From Falsiroseomonas stagni DSM 19981 (GTDB lineage Bacteria > Pseudomonadota > Alphaproteobacteria > Acetobacterales > Acetobacteraceae): DNA of 64,000 nt. Below are positions 32,844 to 41,144 of this stretch, in pieces. Numbering within the stretch: the stretch's first letter is position 1; the number at the start of each line of letters is the position of its first letter. Location: assembly GCF_900114315.1 (NCBI RefSeq), contig NZ_FOSQ01000006.1:62001-126000 (forward strand), read 5' to 3'. A program made the translations under genes and the position numbers. The notes under the pieces are model-generated. The model had not been told where the DNA came from and did not search any database. It saw only the letters and a list, made by a program, of their open reading frames with translations.

Positions 32844-33817
32844 TTCGGCTCCAGGTGGCCGCCGAAGGCGTTGCGCATCGCCGACAGGGCTCGGTCCGCG
32901 AAGGGGCCGGACTGGCGGCTGCGGAACCGGGCATAGACCGCGGCGGAGAGCACCGGCGCGGGCACGGCGGAGTCGAGCGCGGCCTGCACCGCCCAGCGCC
33001 CTTCGCCACTGTCGCCGACGCGGCCGGAATAGGAGGACAGCGCCCCATCCGCCGCCAGGGCCTGCGCCGTCAAATCCAGCAGCCAGGAGGCGACGACGGA
33101 GCCGCGGCGCCAGGCTTCCGTGATTTCCGGCACGTCGAGGTCGAGGCGGTGTTCCGGCGGCAGCGTCTCGCTGCCCGCCTGTTCCAGCAGTTCCAGGCCC
33201 TCCGCCATGGCCTGCATCATCCCGTATTCGATGGCGTTGTGGACCATCTTCGTGAAGTGCCCCGCGCCGTTGGGGCCGGCATGGACATAGCCGTGCGGCG
33301 GGCGCGGGTCGGCGCCCGCAGCGCGGCCAGGGGTGGGGGAAGCGGCGGCCTCGCCGGGGGCCAACGCGGCGAAGATCGGGTCCAGGCGCCGGACGGGCGC
33401 CTCCGGCCCGCCGATCATCAGGCAGTAGCCTCGCGCCAGGCCCCAGACGCCGCCGGAGGTACCGATATCCAGCATGTCGATGCCCCGTTCCCGCAACAGG
33501 GCGGCGCGGCGGATGGCGTCCTTCCACATCCCGTTGCCGCCATCGATGGCGACATCGCCGGGGGAAAGCAGCGTGGCAAGCTGGGCAATGGCGTCCTCGG
33601 TCGCCGCGCCGGCGGGCAGCATCACCCAGACGGCGCGCGGGCCTTCCAGGCGCCGGACGAGGTCGGCAAGGTCGGTGGCCGCCTCCGCACCCTCGGCGGC
33701 CAGTGCGGCGACGGCGGTGGGGTCCCGGTCCCAGACGACCGAGGAAATGCCGGCGCGGGCGAGGCGGCGGACGAGGTTGGCGCCCATGCGGCCGAGGCCG
33801 ACCATGCCGAGACGCAT
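32840..33817 (-). CDS. gnd: 6-phosphogluconate dehydrogenase, decarboxylating, short (YqeC/GntZ) type
   Basis: 325 residues. N-terminal MRLGMVGLGRMGANLVRRLA, the GDVAIDGGNGMWKDAIRR and LDIGTSGGVWGLARGYCLMI motifs, and the catalytic HFTKMVHNAIEYGMMQAMAE mark the short 6PGDH family, commonly NAD-dependent. An Ala/Pro-rich insertion (APGEAAASPTPGRAAGADPR) sits before the GYVHAGPNGAGH motif. Oxidises 6-phosphogluconate to ribulose-5-phosphate in the pentose phosphate route. The ATG at 33817 (GGAGG 10 nt upstream) is chosen over an upstream in-frame start at 33877 that would disrupt the N-terminal fold. Confidence 0.93.
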   Translation of the reverse strand: MRLGMVGLGRMGANLVRRLARAGISSVVWDRDPTAVAALAAEGAEAATDLADLVRRLEGPRAVWVMLPAGAATEDAIAQLATLLSPGDVAIDGGNGMWKDAIRRAALLRERGIDMLDIGTSGGVWGLARGYCLMIGGPEAPVRRLDPIFAALAPGEAAASPTPGRAAGADPRPPHGYVHAGPNGAGHFTKMVHNAIEYGMMQAMAEGLELLEQAGSETLPPEHRLDLDVPEITEAWRRGSVVASWLLDLTAQALAADGALSSYSGRVGDSGEGRWAVQAALDSAVPAPVLSAAVYARFRSRQSGPFADRALSAMRNAFGGHLEPK

Positions 33818-33884
33818 TCTGGGGAGTCCTCCCTGGGTGTGGCGGCGAAGGATGCGGGTGCGGTCCGCCCTCGGCAAGCCGCCC

Positions 33885-34805
33885 CTACCCCAGGCTGGCG
33901 CCCCGCTTCGCGGTCACGGGGATCTTCAGGTAGCGGACGCCATTCGCCTCCGCCGCCGGGAACCGCCCCGCACGGATGTTCACCTGGATGGAGGGCAGCA
34001 GCAGCGTTGGCGCGGCCAGCGTCGCGTCGCGGGCGGTGCGGAAGGCGATGAAATCCTCCTCGCTCATCCCGTCCTTCACATGCGGGTTGTTCGCGCGCTG
34101 GGCGGCGACGCTGGACTGCCAGGCGAAGGCGTCACGGCCCGGCGCCTTGTAGTCATGGCAGATCCAGAGCCGGGTTTCCGGCGGCAGGGCGAGGATGCGG
34201 CGGATGGAGCGGTAGAGCGTGCGGGCATCGCCCCCGGGGAAATCAGCCCGCGCCGTCCCGGCATCATGCATGAAGAGCGTGTCGCCCACGAAAACATCGG
34301 CGGGCTGGTTGGACCGGGCTTCCGGCGCGACGCCGATTTTGTAGGCGACGCAGGCGGGCGTATGGCCGGGCACGTGCAGCACCTCCACCTGGAGGTCGCC
34401 CAGCGCGAAACGGTCCCCATCCGTGAAGAGGTGGTCGAAATCGCCACCCTCCGGCAGGACATCCGACAGCGCGAAGACGGGGCGGAAGATGGTCTGCACC
34501 TGCTTCACGCCCGCGCCGATGCCGATGCGCGCGGCGGTGCGGGCCTTGATCCAGGGGGCGGCGGTGAGGTGGTCCGCATGGACATGGGTCTCCAGCACCC
34601 AGTCGATGGTCACGCCCTCCGTCTCGGCGGCGGCGAGTACGGCGGCGGCGGAGGCGGTATCGGCCTCCCCGCTCCGGTTGTCCCAGTCCAGCACGGGGTC
34701 CACCACGGCGCCGCGCTTCGTGGCGGGGTCCCAGACCAGGTAGGTGACGGTGTTGGTCGCCCCGTCGAAGAAGGGACGGATCGCGGCAGCGCTGTCCTCG
34801 GCCAT
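33885..34805 (-). CDS. MBL-fold metallohydrolase, persulfide dioxygenase-like
   Basis: 306 residues. Metal motif THVHADHLTAAPWIK, a second His in VLHVPGHTPACVAY, Asp in VFVGDTLFMHDAGTARADFP, and a final His in LWICHDYKAPG. The AD-F-P-G-GD and TLYRS features are those of ETHE1/BigR-associated (Blh) persulfide dioxygenases that oxidise glutathione persulfide during sulfide detoxification. A C-terminal tail of about 70 residues (NNPHVKDGMSEEDFIAFRTA, RDATLAAPTLLLPSIQVNIR) matches this group. A perfect hairpin covers its ribosome-binding site. It lies 53 nt after xdhB on the same strand. Confidence 0.88.
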   Translation of the reverse strand: MAEDSAAAIRPFFDGATNTVTYLVWDPATKRGAVVDPVLDWDNRSGEADTASAAAVLAAAETEGVTIDWVLETHVHADHLTAAPWIKARTAARIGIGAGVKQVQTIFRPVFALSDVLPEGGDFDHLFTDGDRFALGDLQVEVLHVPGHTPACVAYKIGVAPEARSNQPADVFVGDTLFMHDAGTARADFPGGDARTLYRSIRRILALPPETRLWICHDYKAPGRDAFAWQSSVAAQRANNPHVKDGMSEEDFIAFRTARDATLAAPTLLLPSIQVNIRAGRFPAAEANGVRYLKIPVTAKRGASLG

Positions 34806-34810
34806 GGCTT

Positions 34811-34833
34811 CCTCCCTGCTGTAGCGCAGGGAG
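34811..34833 (-). promoter_or_regulatory. Hairpin sequestering the ribosome-binding site of the persulfide dioxygenase-like gene
   Basis: On the minus strand CTCCCTGC and GCAGGGAG form a perfect 8-bp stem with a 6-nt loop (GCTACA), and the Shine-Dalgarno GGGAGG (complement of 34811-34816) lies in its 3' arm, 5 nt before the ATG at 34805. Translation would need the stem to open, for example by coupling to xdhB translation or by a sensor. Structure is seen; regulation is inferred. Confidence 0.55.
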
Positions 34834-34858
34834 CATAACCCTCTCCGCCCCCGCGTCC

Positions 34859-37153
34859 CTAGCCCTTCGCGCGGATCGCCATCAGCACCCGTTCGGGCGT
34901 GGCGGGCAGGTCGAGGCCCTCCACCCCGATCGCGTCCTTGATGGCGTTGGCGACGCTGATGGCCAGCAGCAGCGGCGGCTCGCCCACGGCCTTGGAGCGG
35001 AAGATGGTCTCGCTGCGCGCGGGCACCCCTTCCAGCAGGCGGACGCTGAAGGCGGGCGGGACGTCCCGGCTGCCGGGGATCTTGTAGGTGGAGGGGCCGA
35101 CGGTGCGCAGCCGCCCGGCCTGGTCCCACCAGAGTTCCTCGCAGGTCAGCCAGCCCATGCCCTGGACGAAGGCGCCCTCGATCTGGCCGCGATCGACGGC
35201 GGGGTTCAGGCTGCGGCCGCAATCCTGGACGATGTCGGTCCGCAGGCACCGGTGTTCCCCCGTCAGCGTATCGACGATCACCTCGGACACCGCGGCGCCA
35301 TAGGAGAAGTAGAAGAAGGGATTCCCCCGCATCGCCTTGGGGTCCCAGTGGATGTCAGGCGTGCGGTAGTAGCCGGTCGAGGACAGCGACACCCGTGCCA
35401 GGAAGCAGAGTTTTGCCAACTCCCCGAATTCGAGGAAGCGGTTCGATCCCGCACGCTCCGCCCAGACACGGTTGTCCGCGAAGACCACATCGGCGGGCGC
35501 GATGCCCCAGCGGGCGGCGGCGACATTCGCCATGCGGTCGCGGATGGTCATGGCGGCGTTATGCGCGGCCCAGCCATTCAGGTCGCTGCCCGTGCTGGCC
35601 GCCGTCGGCGCGGTGTTCGGCACCTCCGCCGTGCTGGTCGCGGTGATCGCGACGCGTTCGAGGTCCGTGCCGAAGACATCGGAGACCACCTGCGCGATCT
35701 TCACGAACAGCCCCTGCCCCATCTCTGTCCCGCCATGGTTCAGGCGGATGGAGCCATCGGTGTAGACATGCACCAGCGCGCCGGCCTGGTTGAGATGCAT
35801 GATGCCGAAGGAGATGCCGAAGCTCAGCACCATGGAACCGAGGCCGCGGCGCAGCGTCGGGTGGCGCGCGTTGAAGGCCGCGATCTCACCGCGGCGGCGA
35901 TCCCATTCGCTGTCCTGCTTCGCTTCCGCCCAGACGCGGGCGATCAGGTCGCCTTCCACCTTCTGGCCATAGGGCAGCTCGTCGGAATTGCCGTTGCTGC
36001 CGAGGAAGTTGCGCGCGCGGACCACATCCGGGGCCAGGCCGCAGGCGGCGGCGACGCGATGGACCACATCCTCCATCAGCAGCGCGCCCTGCGGGCCGCC
36101 GAAGCCGCGGAAGGCGGTGTGGGAGACGGTGTTGGTCTTCACCGCGCAGCCCGTGATCTCCACATCCGGCACGTCGCAGCAATTCACGGCATGGGTGATG
36201 GCGCGGAACACCACGCCGCCGGACATGTCGAGGCTCCAGCCCCCATCGGCCGCCAGCAGCGCCTGCAATCCGAGGATGCGGCCCGCGGCATCGAAGCCCG
36301 CGGTCCAGCGATACAGGAAGGGATGGCGCTTGCCCGTCGCGATCATGTCCGCGCGCCGCGCCAGGCGCAGCTTCACGGGCCGGCCGCTGACTCGCGCGCC
36401 GAGGGCGGCGGCGGCGGCGACCCAGCTCGCATTGCTCTCCTTGCCGCCGAAGCCGCCACCCATGCGCCGGCAGATCACGGTGACGCGGTTGTAGTCGCAG
36501 CCCAGCACGCGGGCGACGACATGCTGGCCTTCGGAGGGATGCTGGGTGGAGGAGATGACGGCGATGTCGCCATCCTCGCCCGGCGTCGCGATGGCGATCT
36601 GGCCTTCGAGGTAGAAATGCTCCTGCCCGCCGGCGCGGAACTCCGCCTCCATCCGGCGGGGTGCGGCGGCGATGGCGGCGGCGGCGTCGCCGCGCTTCAT
36701 GGTCTGCGGCGCGATGACGTATTGCGCGCGGTCCAGCCCGGCCTCGATGGACAGCACGGGGTCCAGCGGCGCGATATCGGCGCGCACGGCCGCGGCGGCG
36801 CGCAGCGCCTGGTCGCGCGTGGTGGCGAGGACAAGGGCCAAAGGCTGGCCCGCGAATTCCACCAGCGGATCGGCGAAAAGCGGCTCGCCCGAGCCCACCG
36901 CCGCAATGTCGTTCTTCCCCGGGATATCCCGGGGGCCGATGATGGCGACGACACCCTCCATGGCGCGGGCGGCATCGAGGTGCAGCGCCGTGACATGGCC
37001 GTGCGGGACATCGGACAGCACCAGCGCGCCATGCAGCGTGCCGGGGGCTTCCGCCGCGTCATCGGCGAAGCGGGCCTCGCCCGTGGTGTGCTTCAGGGCG
37101 CTGTCATGGCGCAGCGCGGCGCCGGCGCCGCGGCGGGGGAGCGTGCCGTCCAT
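34859..37153 (-). CDS. xdhB: Xanthine dehydrogenase molybdenum-binding subunit XdhB
   Basis: About 764 residues, the standard size of bacterial XdhB. Molybdopterin/active-site landmarks: GQEHFYLEGQIAIATP, VICRRMGGGFGGKES, TAFRGFGGPQGALLMEDVVH, NHGGTEMGQGLFVKIAQV and, near the end, SKAVGEPPLLLAISVANAI with the catalytic Glu. Converts hypoxanthine/xanthine to urate with XdhA. The start ATG at 37153 overlaps the xdhA TGA (TGATG); a GTG at 37156 is equally possible. No xdhC or urate-oxidation genes adjoin, but a urate-pathway gene (uraH) opens the window. Confidence 0.96.
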   Translation of the reverse strand: MDGTLPRRGAGAALRHDSALKHTTGEARFADDAAEAPGTLHGALVLSDVPHGHVTALHLDAARAMEGVVAIIGPRDIPGKNDIAAVGSGEPLFADPLVEFAGQPLALVLATTRDQALRAAAAVRADIAPLDPVLSIEAGLDRAQYVIAPQTMKRGDAAAAIAAAPRRMEAEFRAGGQEHFYLEGQIAIATPGEDGDIAVISSTQHPSEGQHVVARVLGCDYNRVTVICRRMGGGFGGKESNASWVAAAAALGARVSGRPVKLRLARRADMIATGKRHPFLYRWTAGFDAAGRILGLQALLAADGGWSLDMSGGVVFRAITHAVNCCDVPDVEITGCAVKTNTVSHTAFRGFGGPQGALLMEDVVHRVAAACGLAPDVVRARNFLGSNGNSDELPYGQKVEGDLIARVWAEAKQDSEWDRRRGEIAAFNARHPTLRRGLGSMVLSFGISFGIMHLNQAGALVHVYTDGSIRLNHGGTEMGQGLFVKIAQVVSDVFGTDLERVAITATSTAEVPNTAPTAASTGSDLNGWAAHNAAMTIRDRMANVAAARWGIAPADVVFADNRVWAERAGSNRFLEFGELAKLCFLARVSLSSTGYYRTPDIHWDPKAMRGNPFFYFSYGAAVSEVIVDTLTGEHRCLRTDIVQDCGRSLNPAVDRGQIEGAFVQGMGWLTCEELWWDQAGRLRTVGPSTYKIPGSRDVPPAFSVRLLEGVPARSETIFRSKAVGEPPLLLAISVANAIKDAIGVEGLDLPATPERVLMAIRAKG

Positions 37154-38550
37154 CACACCACCTCCATGATGTCGGCGGGCAGGCCCGGCTGGGTGGCGCG
37201 GAGATGGAGGCGTCGCAGCACGCCCTGCGCGACCAGGCGGCGGTAATCGGCGGTGCCGCGCCAGTCGGACAGGGGGGCGATATCCTGCATCAGCGCCTCC
37301 GCGGCATCGTTGACGGCGGCTTCGTCGAAGGGGCGGCCGAGCAGCGCGGCCTCCGTCCGCGATGCGCGGGCGGCGATGGGGCCGACGCCGCCGAAGGCCA
37401 GGCGCGCTTCCACGACCAGCCCGGCATCGAGAAGCAGCAGCATCGCGGCGCCGACCGTCGCGATGTCCTGGTCATGGCGCTTGCTGATCTTCTCGCAGGC
37501 GAAGAGCGCGGCGGGGTCGGGACGCGGGAGCGTGACGGAGAGGATGACCTCCCCGGGCGCGAGCGCGTTCTTGCGATAGCCCAGCAGGAAGTCGGCCACG
37601 GGCAGCGTCCGCGTGCCGGCCTGCGACGCCAGCGTGACAGAGGCGCCGAGCGCCAGCAGCGGCGGCAGCGCATCGCCGATGGGCGACGCGGTGCCGAGAT
37701 TGCCGCCGAGCGTGCCGAGGCCGCGGATCTGGCGCGATCCCAGCCGGGCGAGCAGCCCGGCATAGGGGCCGAAGCCGGCTTCGCGGCGGAACAGGGCCAG
37801 CAGCCGGGCATAGGGCACGGCGGCGCCGGCCTCGATGGCGTCGGGCGTCGCTTCCAGACGGTGCAGCTCCGGCACGTTCAGCAGGCAGATGATGGCGGGC
37901 GGCTGTTCACGGTGGTCGGAGACACGAAGGCCGAGATCGGTGCCGCCAGCCAGCAGCCAGGCCCGCGGATGGGCGGCGCGAAGGGCCAGCAATTCGGGCA
38001 GGGTGGCGGGCAGGTGGAAGACCTGGCCGGGGGCGTCGAAGCGCGCGGGGGCGGGTTCGGGCAGGGCCGGCGGGGCGGCGCCGTCATCGGCCAGGGTCGC
38101 GAAGACATCCAGGATCGGGCGGTAGCCGGTGCAACGGCAGAGGTTGCCGGCCAGGGCCTCATGCACCTCCCCGCCTTCGCGGGCATGCGCCCAGGCGGTC
38201 ATGACGATGCCGGGGGTGCAGAAGCCGCATTGCGTGCCGTCGCTTTCGGCCATGGCGCGCTGGATGGGGTGGGCGCCGCCATCGGGGGCGCGCAGGCCCT
38301 CCACCGTGCGGATCGCGCGGCCCTGCATCTGGCCGAGCATGGCCAGGCAGGCATTGATGGGGGTGCGGGTGCCGTCCGCATCCTCCAGGACAATGGTGCA
38401 GGCGCCGCAATCGCCCTCCGCGCAGCCCTCCTTCGTGCCGGTCATGCCGCTGGCGCGCAGCCAGTCGAGCACGGAGGTGGTGGGGGAGGTGCCGGCCGGC
38501 AGCGCGACCGGCCGGCCATTGAGGATGAAGGCGAGTGAGGTCCCGATCAT
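37153..38550 (-). CDS. xdhA: Xanthine dehydrogenase FAD/2Fe-2S subunit XdhA
   Basis: 465 residues. First 2Fe-2S domain: KEGCAEGDCGACTIVL and NACLAML; second: QCGFCTPGIVM and GNLCRCTGYRPI. FAD domain from about 180: WLLAGGTDLGLRVSD, GLGTLGGNLGTASPIGD, RTLPVADFLLGYRKNAL; CO dehydrogenase flavoprotein C-terminal domain at the end (AFGGVGPIAARAS). The proteobacterial XdhA arrangement (Fe-S and FAD on one chain) is complete. Partner of xdhB by 1-nt overlap. Confidence 0.97.
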   Translation of the reverse strand: MIGTSLAFILNGRPVALPAGTSPTTSVLDWLRASGMTGTKEGCAEGDCGACTIVLEDADGTRTPINACLAMLGQMQGRAIRTVEGLRAPDGGAHPIQRAMAESDGTQCGFCTPGIVMTAWAHAREGGEVHEALAGNLCRCTGYRPILDVFATLADDGAAPPALPEPAPARFDAPGQVFHLPATLPELLALRAAHPRAWLLAGGTDLGLRVSDHREQPPAIICLLNVPELHRLEATPDAIEAGAAVPYARLLALFRREAGFGPYAGLLARLGSRQIRGLGTLGGNLGTASPIGDALPPLLALGASVTLASQAGTRTLPVADFLLGYRKNALAPGEVILSVTLPRPDPAALFACEKISKRHDQDIATVGAAMLLLLDAGLVVEARLAFGGVGPIAARASRTEAALLGRPFDEAAVNDAAEALMQDIAPLSDWRGTADYRRLVAQGVLRRLHLRATQPGLPADIMEVV

Positions 38551-38588
38551 GGCTTGCAGTTAAGCAAACCCCGGGCCGGGCGTAAGGG

Positions 38589-41018
38589 TCAGGCGAAAAT
38601 CAGGTCGTTCGCCCCCAGCACCGCGGTGACGCCCTGGAGGAACACCTCATCCCCCCCGGTGCCGAGGTCGATGGCCAGGCCGACCATCCCCCAGCGCGTC
38701 TCAACCGCCTGGGTCAGGTCGCCCGCCGCGTAGCCCTCCAGCCGCAGCCTGTCCGTGCCGCGGGCGAAATCCACCACCCAATCCTGCCCATCGCCCTTCG
38801 CGAAGACGAACAGATCCGCCCCCGCCCCGCCCGTCAGCCCATCATCGCCAAGCCCGCCCCGCAGCACGTCATTGCCGCCCAGCCCTTGCAAATCGTCCGA
38901 CCCGGCGCCGCCCTGGAGGTAATCCGCCCCGGTGCCGCCCTTCAGCCAGTCATCCCCCGCCGTGCCCAGGACCGTCGCCGTCGTCGCCGGCAGCGCGGTG
39001 CTGCCCGCCGCGAAGCTGCCGGACAGGCCCAGTTGCTTCGCCGTCACGGCGCTGAGCCCCTCCAGGAACAGCGAGGTGCCGTCGGACAGCGTCAGTTGCA
39101 GGCCGGCGATGCCGGACACCACCGCGACCTTCGCCGTCACGTCCGCCGCCGTGATGCCGGATAGCACGACCTTGTCGGTGCCCAGCGTGAAGTCCGTCAC
39201 GCGGTCCTGCCCATCGCCCTTCGCGATGTAGACGCGGTCCACGCCCAAGCCGGTGGTCAGGATGTCGCTGCCGGCGTGGCCGCGCAGCTGGTCGTCGCCA
39301 TCGCCGCCCAGCAGCAGATCATTGCCATCATTGCCCAGCAGCACGTCATTCCCCGCACCACCGGCCAGCGTGTCGTGCCCGGCGAAGCCCTGGAGGTAGT
39401 CATGGCCCGCCCCGCCGGAGAGGCTGTCCGCCAGCGCACCACCCTTCAGCGTGTCATTCCCCGCCGTGCCGGCCAGCACCAGGCCCGCCGGCACCACCAC
39501 CGGCACGTCCTTCAGCACCAGGTCACTGGCGCCCAGCGCGGTGACGCCCTGGAGGAACAGCTTCTCCCCGTTCGGCAGCAGGACATCGAGCCCCGCCATG
39601 CCCCAGTAGCTGGCCGCCTTGGTGAAAACCTGCGCGGCGGCGAAGCCGTGCAGTTCCAGCCTGTCCGTGCCGGGCGTGAAATCCACCACCCAATCGACAC
39701 CATCGCCCTTGGTGAAGACGACGACATCCGCGCCGGCACCGAGCGTCAGGCCATCATCGCCCGCCCCGCCCGCCAGCCGGTCATCGCCGGCGCCGCCCTG
39801 GAGGTCGTCGCTGCCAGCGCCGCCGCCGATGGTGTCCGCGCCCGCGCCGCCCGCCAGCGCATCATCGCCCGCCGTGCCGGTGAGGGTGAGGTTGGTGACA
39901 GCGGGCGGGGGCGTCACTGTCGCGCCGATCCTCAGCCCCTCAGCGGCGACCCAGATCGGCATGCCCTGGTCGTCGTAGACCGCGTTGCCGCGGCCCGACC
40001 CATCCGCCCCCGCCAGGCGGCCATAGCCATAGCCGTAGAACAGCGTGCCGCCGGCGGGCACGGGGCCGGAGAAGGCGACCAGCAGCGTGTCCCCATCCAC
40101 CAGCGTCGCCGCCTTGCCCCAGACCGTGCCGCCCGCGCCCTGCACGCACCAGCCCAGCCCCGTCGCCGCATCGGCATCCAGGGCCTGGAAGCCCGCGGCG
40201 TGATCATGTGCGACGTCGATGCGCAGTTGGTCAGCGGCGGTGAGGGTCGCGCGAACCACCTGCGGCCCCTTGTCGGCGATATCGCCACCGGATTGCGCGA
40301 CGATGGAGCCCGCCTTCGCGTACTCCGCCAGGCTTTCGGCGATGCCGCGCGCCGCGCGCAGCACGGTCTGCGCGGCGTCGCCCGCGTCGATGTGGCCGCC
40401 ACCATACTCGATGGTGTTCGGGTTGCTGTCCCAGTCATCCGTCGTCGCGTTGATGTCCTGCATGCGCGCCGCGATGCTGGCATTGAAGGACGCATCGGCG
40501 GCCAGCTGTTCCATGCCGCGCCGGATCGCCTGGTGGCCTTCCTCCGTGCCCCAGTACGGCATCGCGGAGACGAAGTTGTAGGGGACGGTGGCAGCTCCCT
40601 GCCCCAGCGCGGCCCGCACCAGCGCCGCGTCGTAGCGCAGGGCGGAGACCCATTGCTCCGTCGTCAGGGACGCATTCGCGCTGTCGTATTCGCTGTGCAG
40701 CCACAGCACCGCGGTCGGGTCGGCGCGCTGGGCGACGGACATGTCCGCGATCTCGTTCAGCAGGGCCTGTTCCTGCGACCCCAGTTGCCAGCCCGTGCCG
40801 GCCGGCTTCAGCCAATCCCCGATCAGCGCGGTGCCGCCGAAGGCGGTGCTGCTGTTGGCGTCGAACCGGTCATAGACCAGCGACACCGTGTCCTTCACCC
40901 CATCGAAGCCCAGCAGTCGCTGGACTTCCCGGGTGATGGTCCCGGCACCGGACCAGCCATTGCTTTCCATCAGCAGGATCGCGTTGGACTGGCCGCGGAC
41001 GAGCAGGTTGATGTTCAT
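38589..41018 (-). CDS. SGNH/sialate O-acetylesterase-like domain fused to triplicated RTX modules
   Basis: 809 residues. The N-terminal ~370 residues open with NINLLVRGQSNAILLMES, whose RGQSNA is the block I motif of GDSL/SGNH carbohydrate acetylesterases; a candidate catalytic Asp/His lies in EYGGGHIDAGDAA. From about 385 on there are three repeats of RTX nonapeptides (such as GGAGADTIGGGAGSDDLQGG) each followed by a ~75-residue beta module with the pattern KGDGxDxVxDFxxGTDxLxLxG and FLxGVxA. The third copy ends the protein. No N-terminal signal, consistent with C-terminal type I secretion and Ca-dependent folding outside the cell; no T1SS genes are nearby. GGGAG precedes the ATG at 41018. 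Probably a secreted polysaccharide deacetylase or esterase (inference). Confidence 0.83.
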   Translation of the reverse strand: MNINLLVRGQSNAILLMESNGWSGAGTITREVQRLLGFDGVKDTVSLVYDRFDANSSTAFGGTALIGDWLKPAGTGWQLGSQEQALLNEIADMSVAQRADPTAVLWLHSEYDSANASLTTEQWVSALRYDAALVRAALGQGAATVPYNFVSAMPYWGTEEGHQAIRRGMEQLAADASFNASIAARMQDINATTDDWDSNPNTIEYGGGHIDAGDAAQTVLRAARGIAESLAEYAKAGSIVAQSGGDIADKGPQVVRATLTAADQLRIDVAHDHAAGFQALDADAATGLGWCVQGAGGTVWGKAATLVDGDTLLVAFSGPVPAGGTLFYGYGYGRLAGADGSGRGNAVYDDQGMPIWVAAEGLRIGATVTPPPAVTNLTLTGTAGDDALAGGAGADTIGGGAGSDDLQGGAGDDRLAGGAGDDGLTLGAGADVVVFTKGDGVDWVVDFTPGTDRLELHGFAAAQVFTKAASYWGMAGLDVLLPNGEKLFLQGVTALGASDLVLKDVPVVVPAGLVLAGTAGNDTLKGGALADSLSGGAGHDYLQGFAGHDTLAGGAGNDVLLGNDGNDLLLGGDGDDQLRGHAGSDILTTGLGVDRVYIAKGDGQDRVTDFTLGTDKVVLSGITAADVTAKVAVVSGIAGLQLTLSDGTSLFLEGLSAVTAKQLGLSGSFAAGSTALPATTATVLGTAGDDWLKGGTGADYLQGGAGSDDLQGLGGNDVLRGGLGDDGLTGGAGADLFVFAKGDGQDWVVDFARGTDRLRLEGYAAGDLTQAVETRWGMVGLAIDLGTGGDEVFLQGVTAVLGANDLIFA

Positions 41019-41101
41019 GGCGGGCTCCCGGCCTGGATGCAGGGACGCCGCGGGACGGGAGCGGCGCCAGCGCCTCACGGGAATGAGAGGCAGCGCGCTC
41101 A

Positions 41102-41130
41102 CGTCTAAGTGTATACTTTAATCACGTCAA
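41102..41130 (-). promoter_or_regulatory. Candidate sigma70-type promoter for the esterase-RTX gene
   Basis: In an AT-rich island after the treS-mak stop, the minus strand reads TTGACG (41130-41125), 17 nt, then TAGACG (41107-41102). The -35 fits well and the -10 poorly. It lies 84 nt before the start codon. Confidence 0.35.
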
Positions 41131-41144
41131 GGTGAGTTTTCCCG

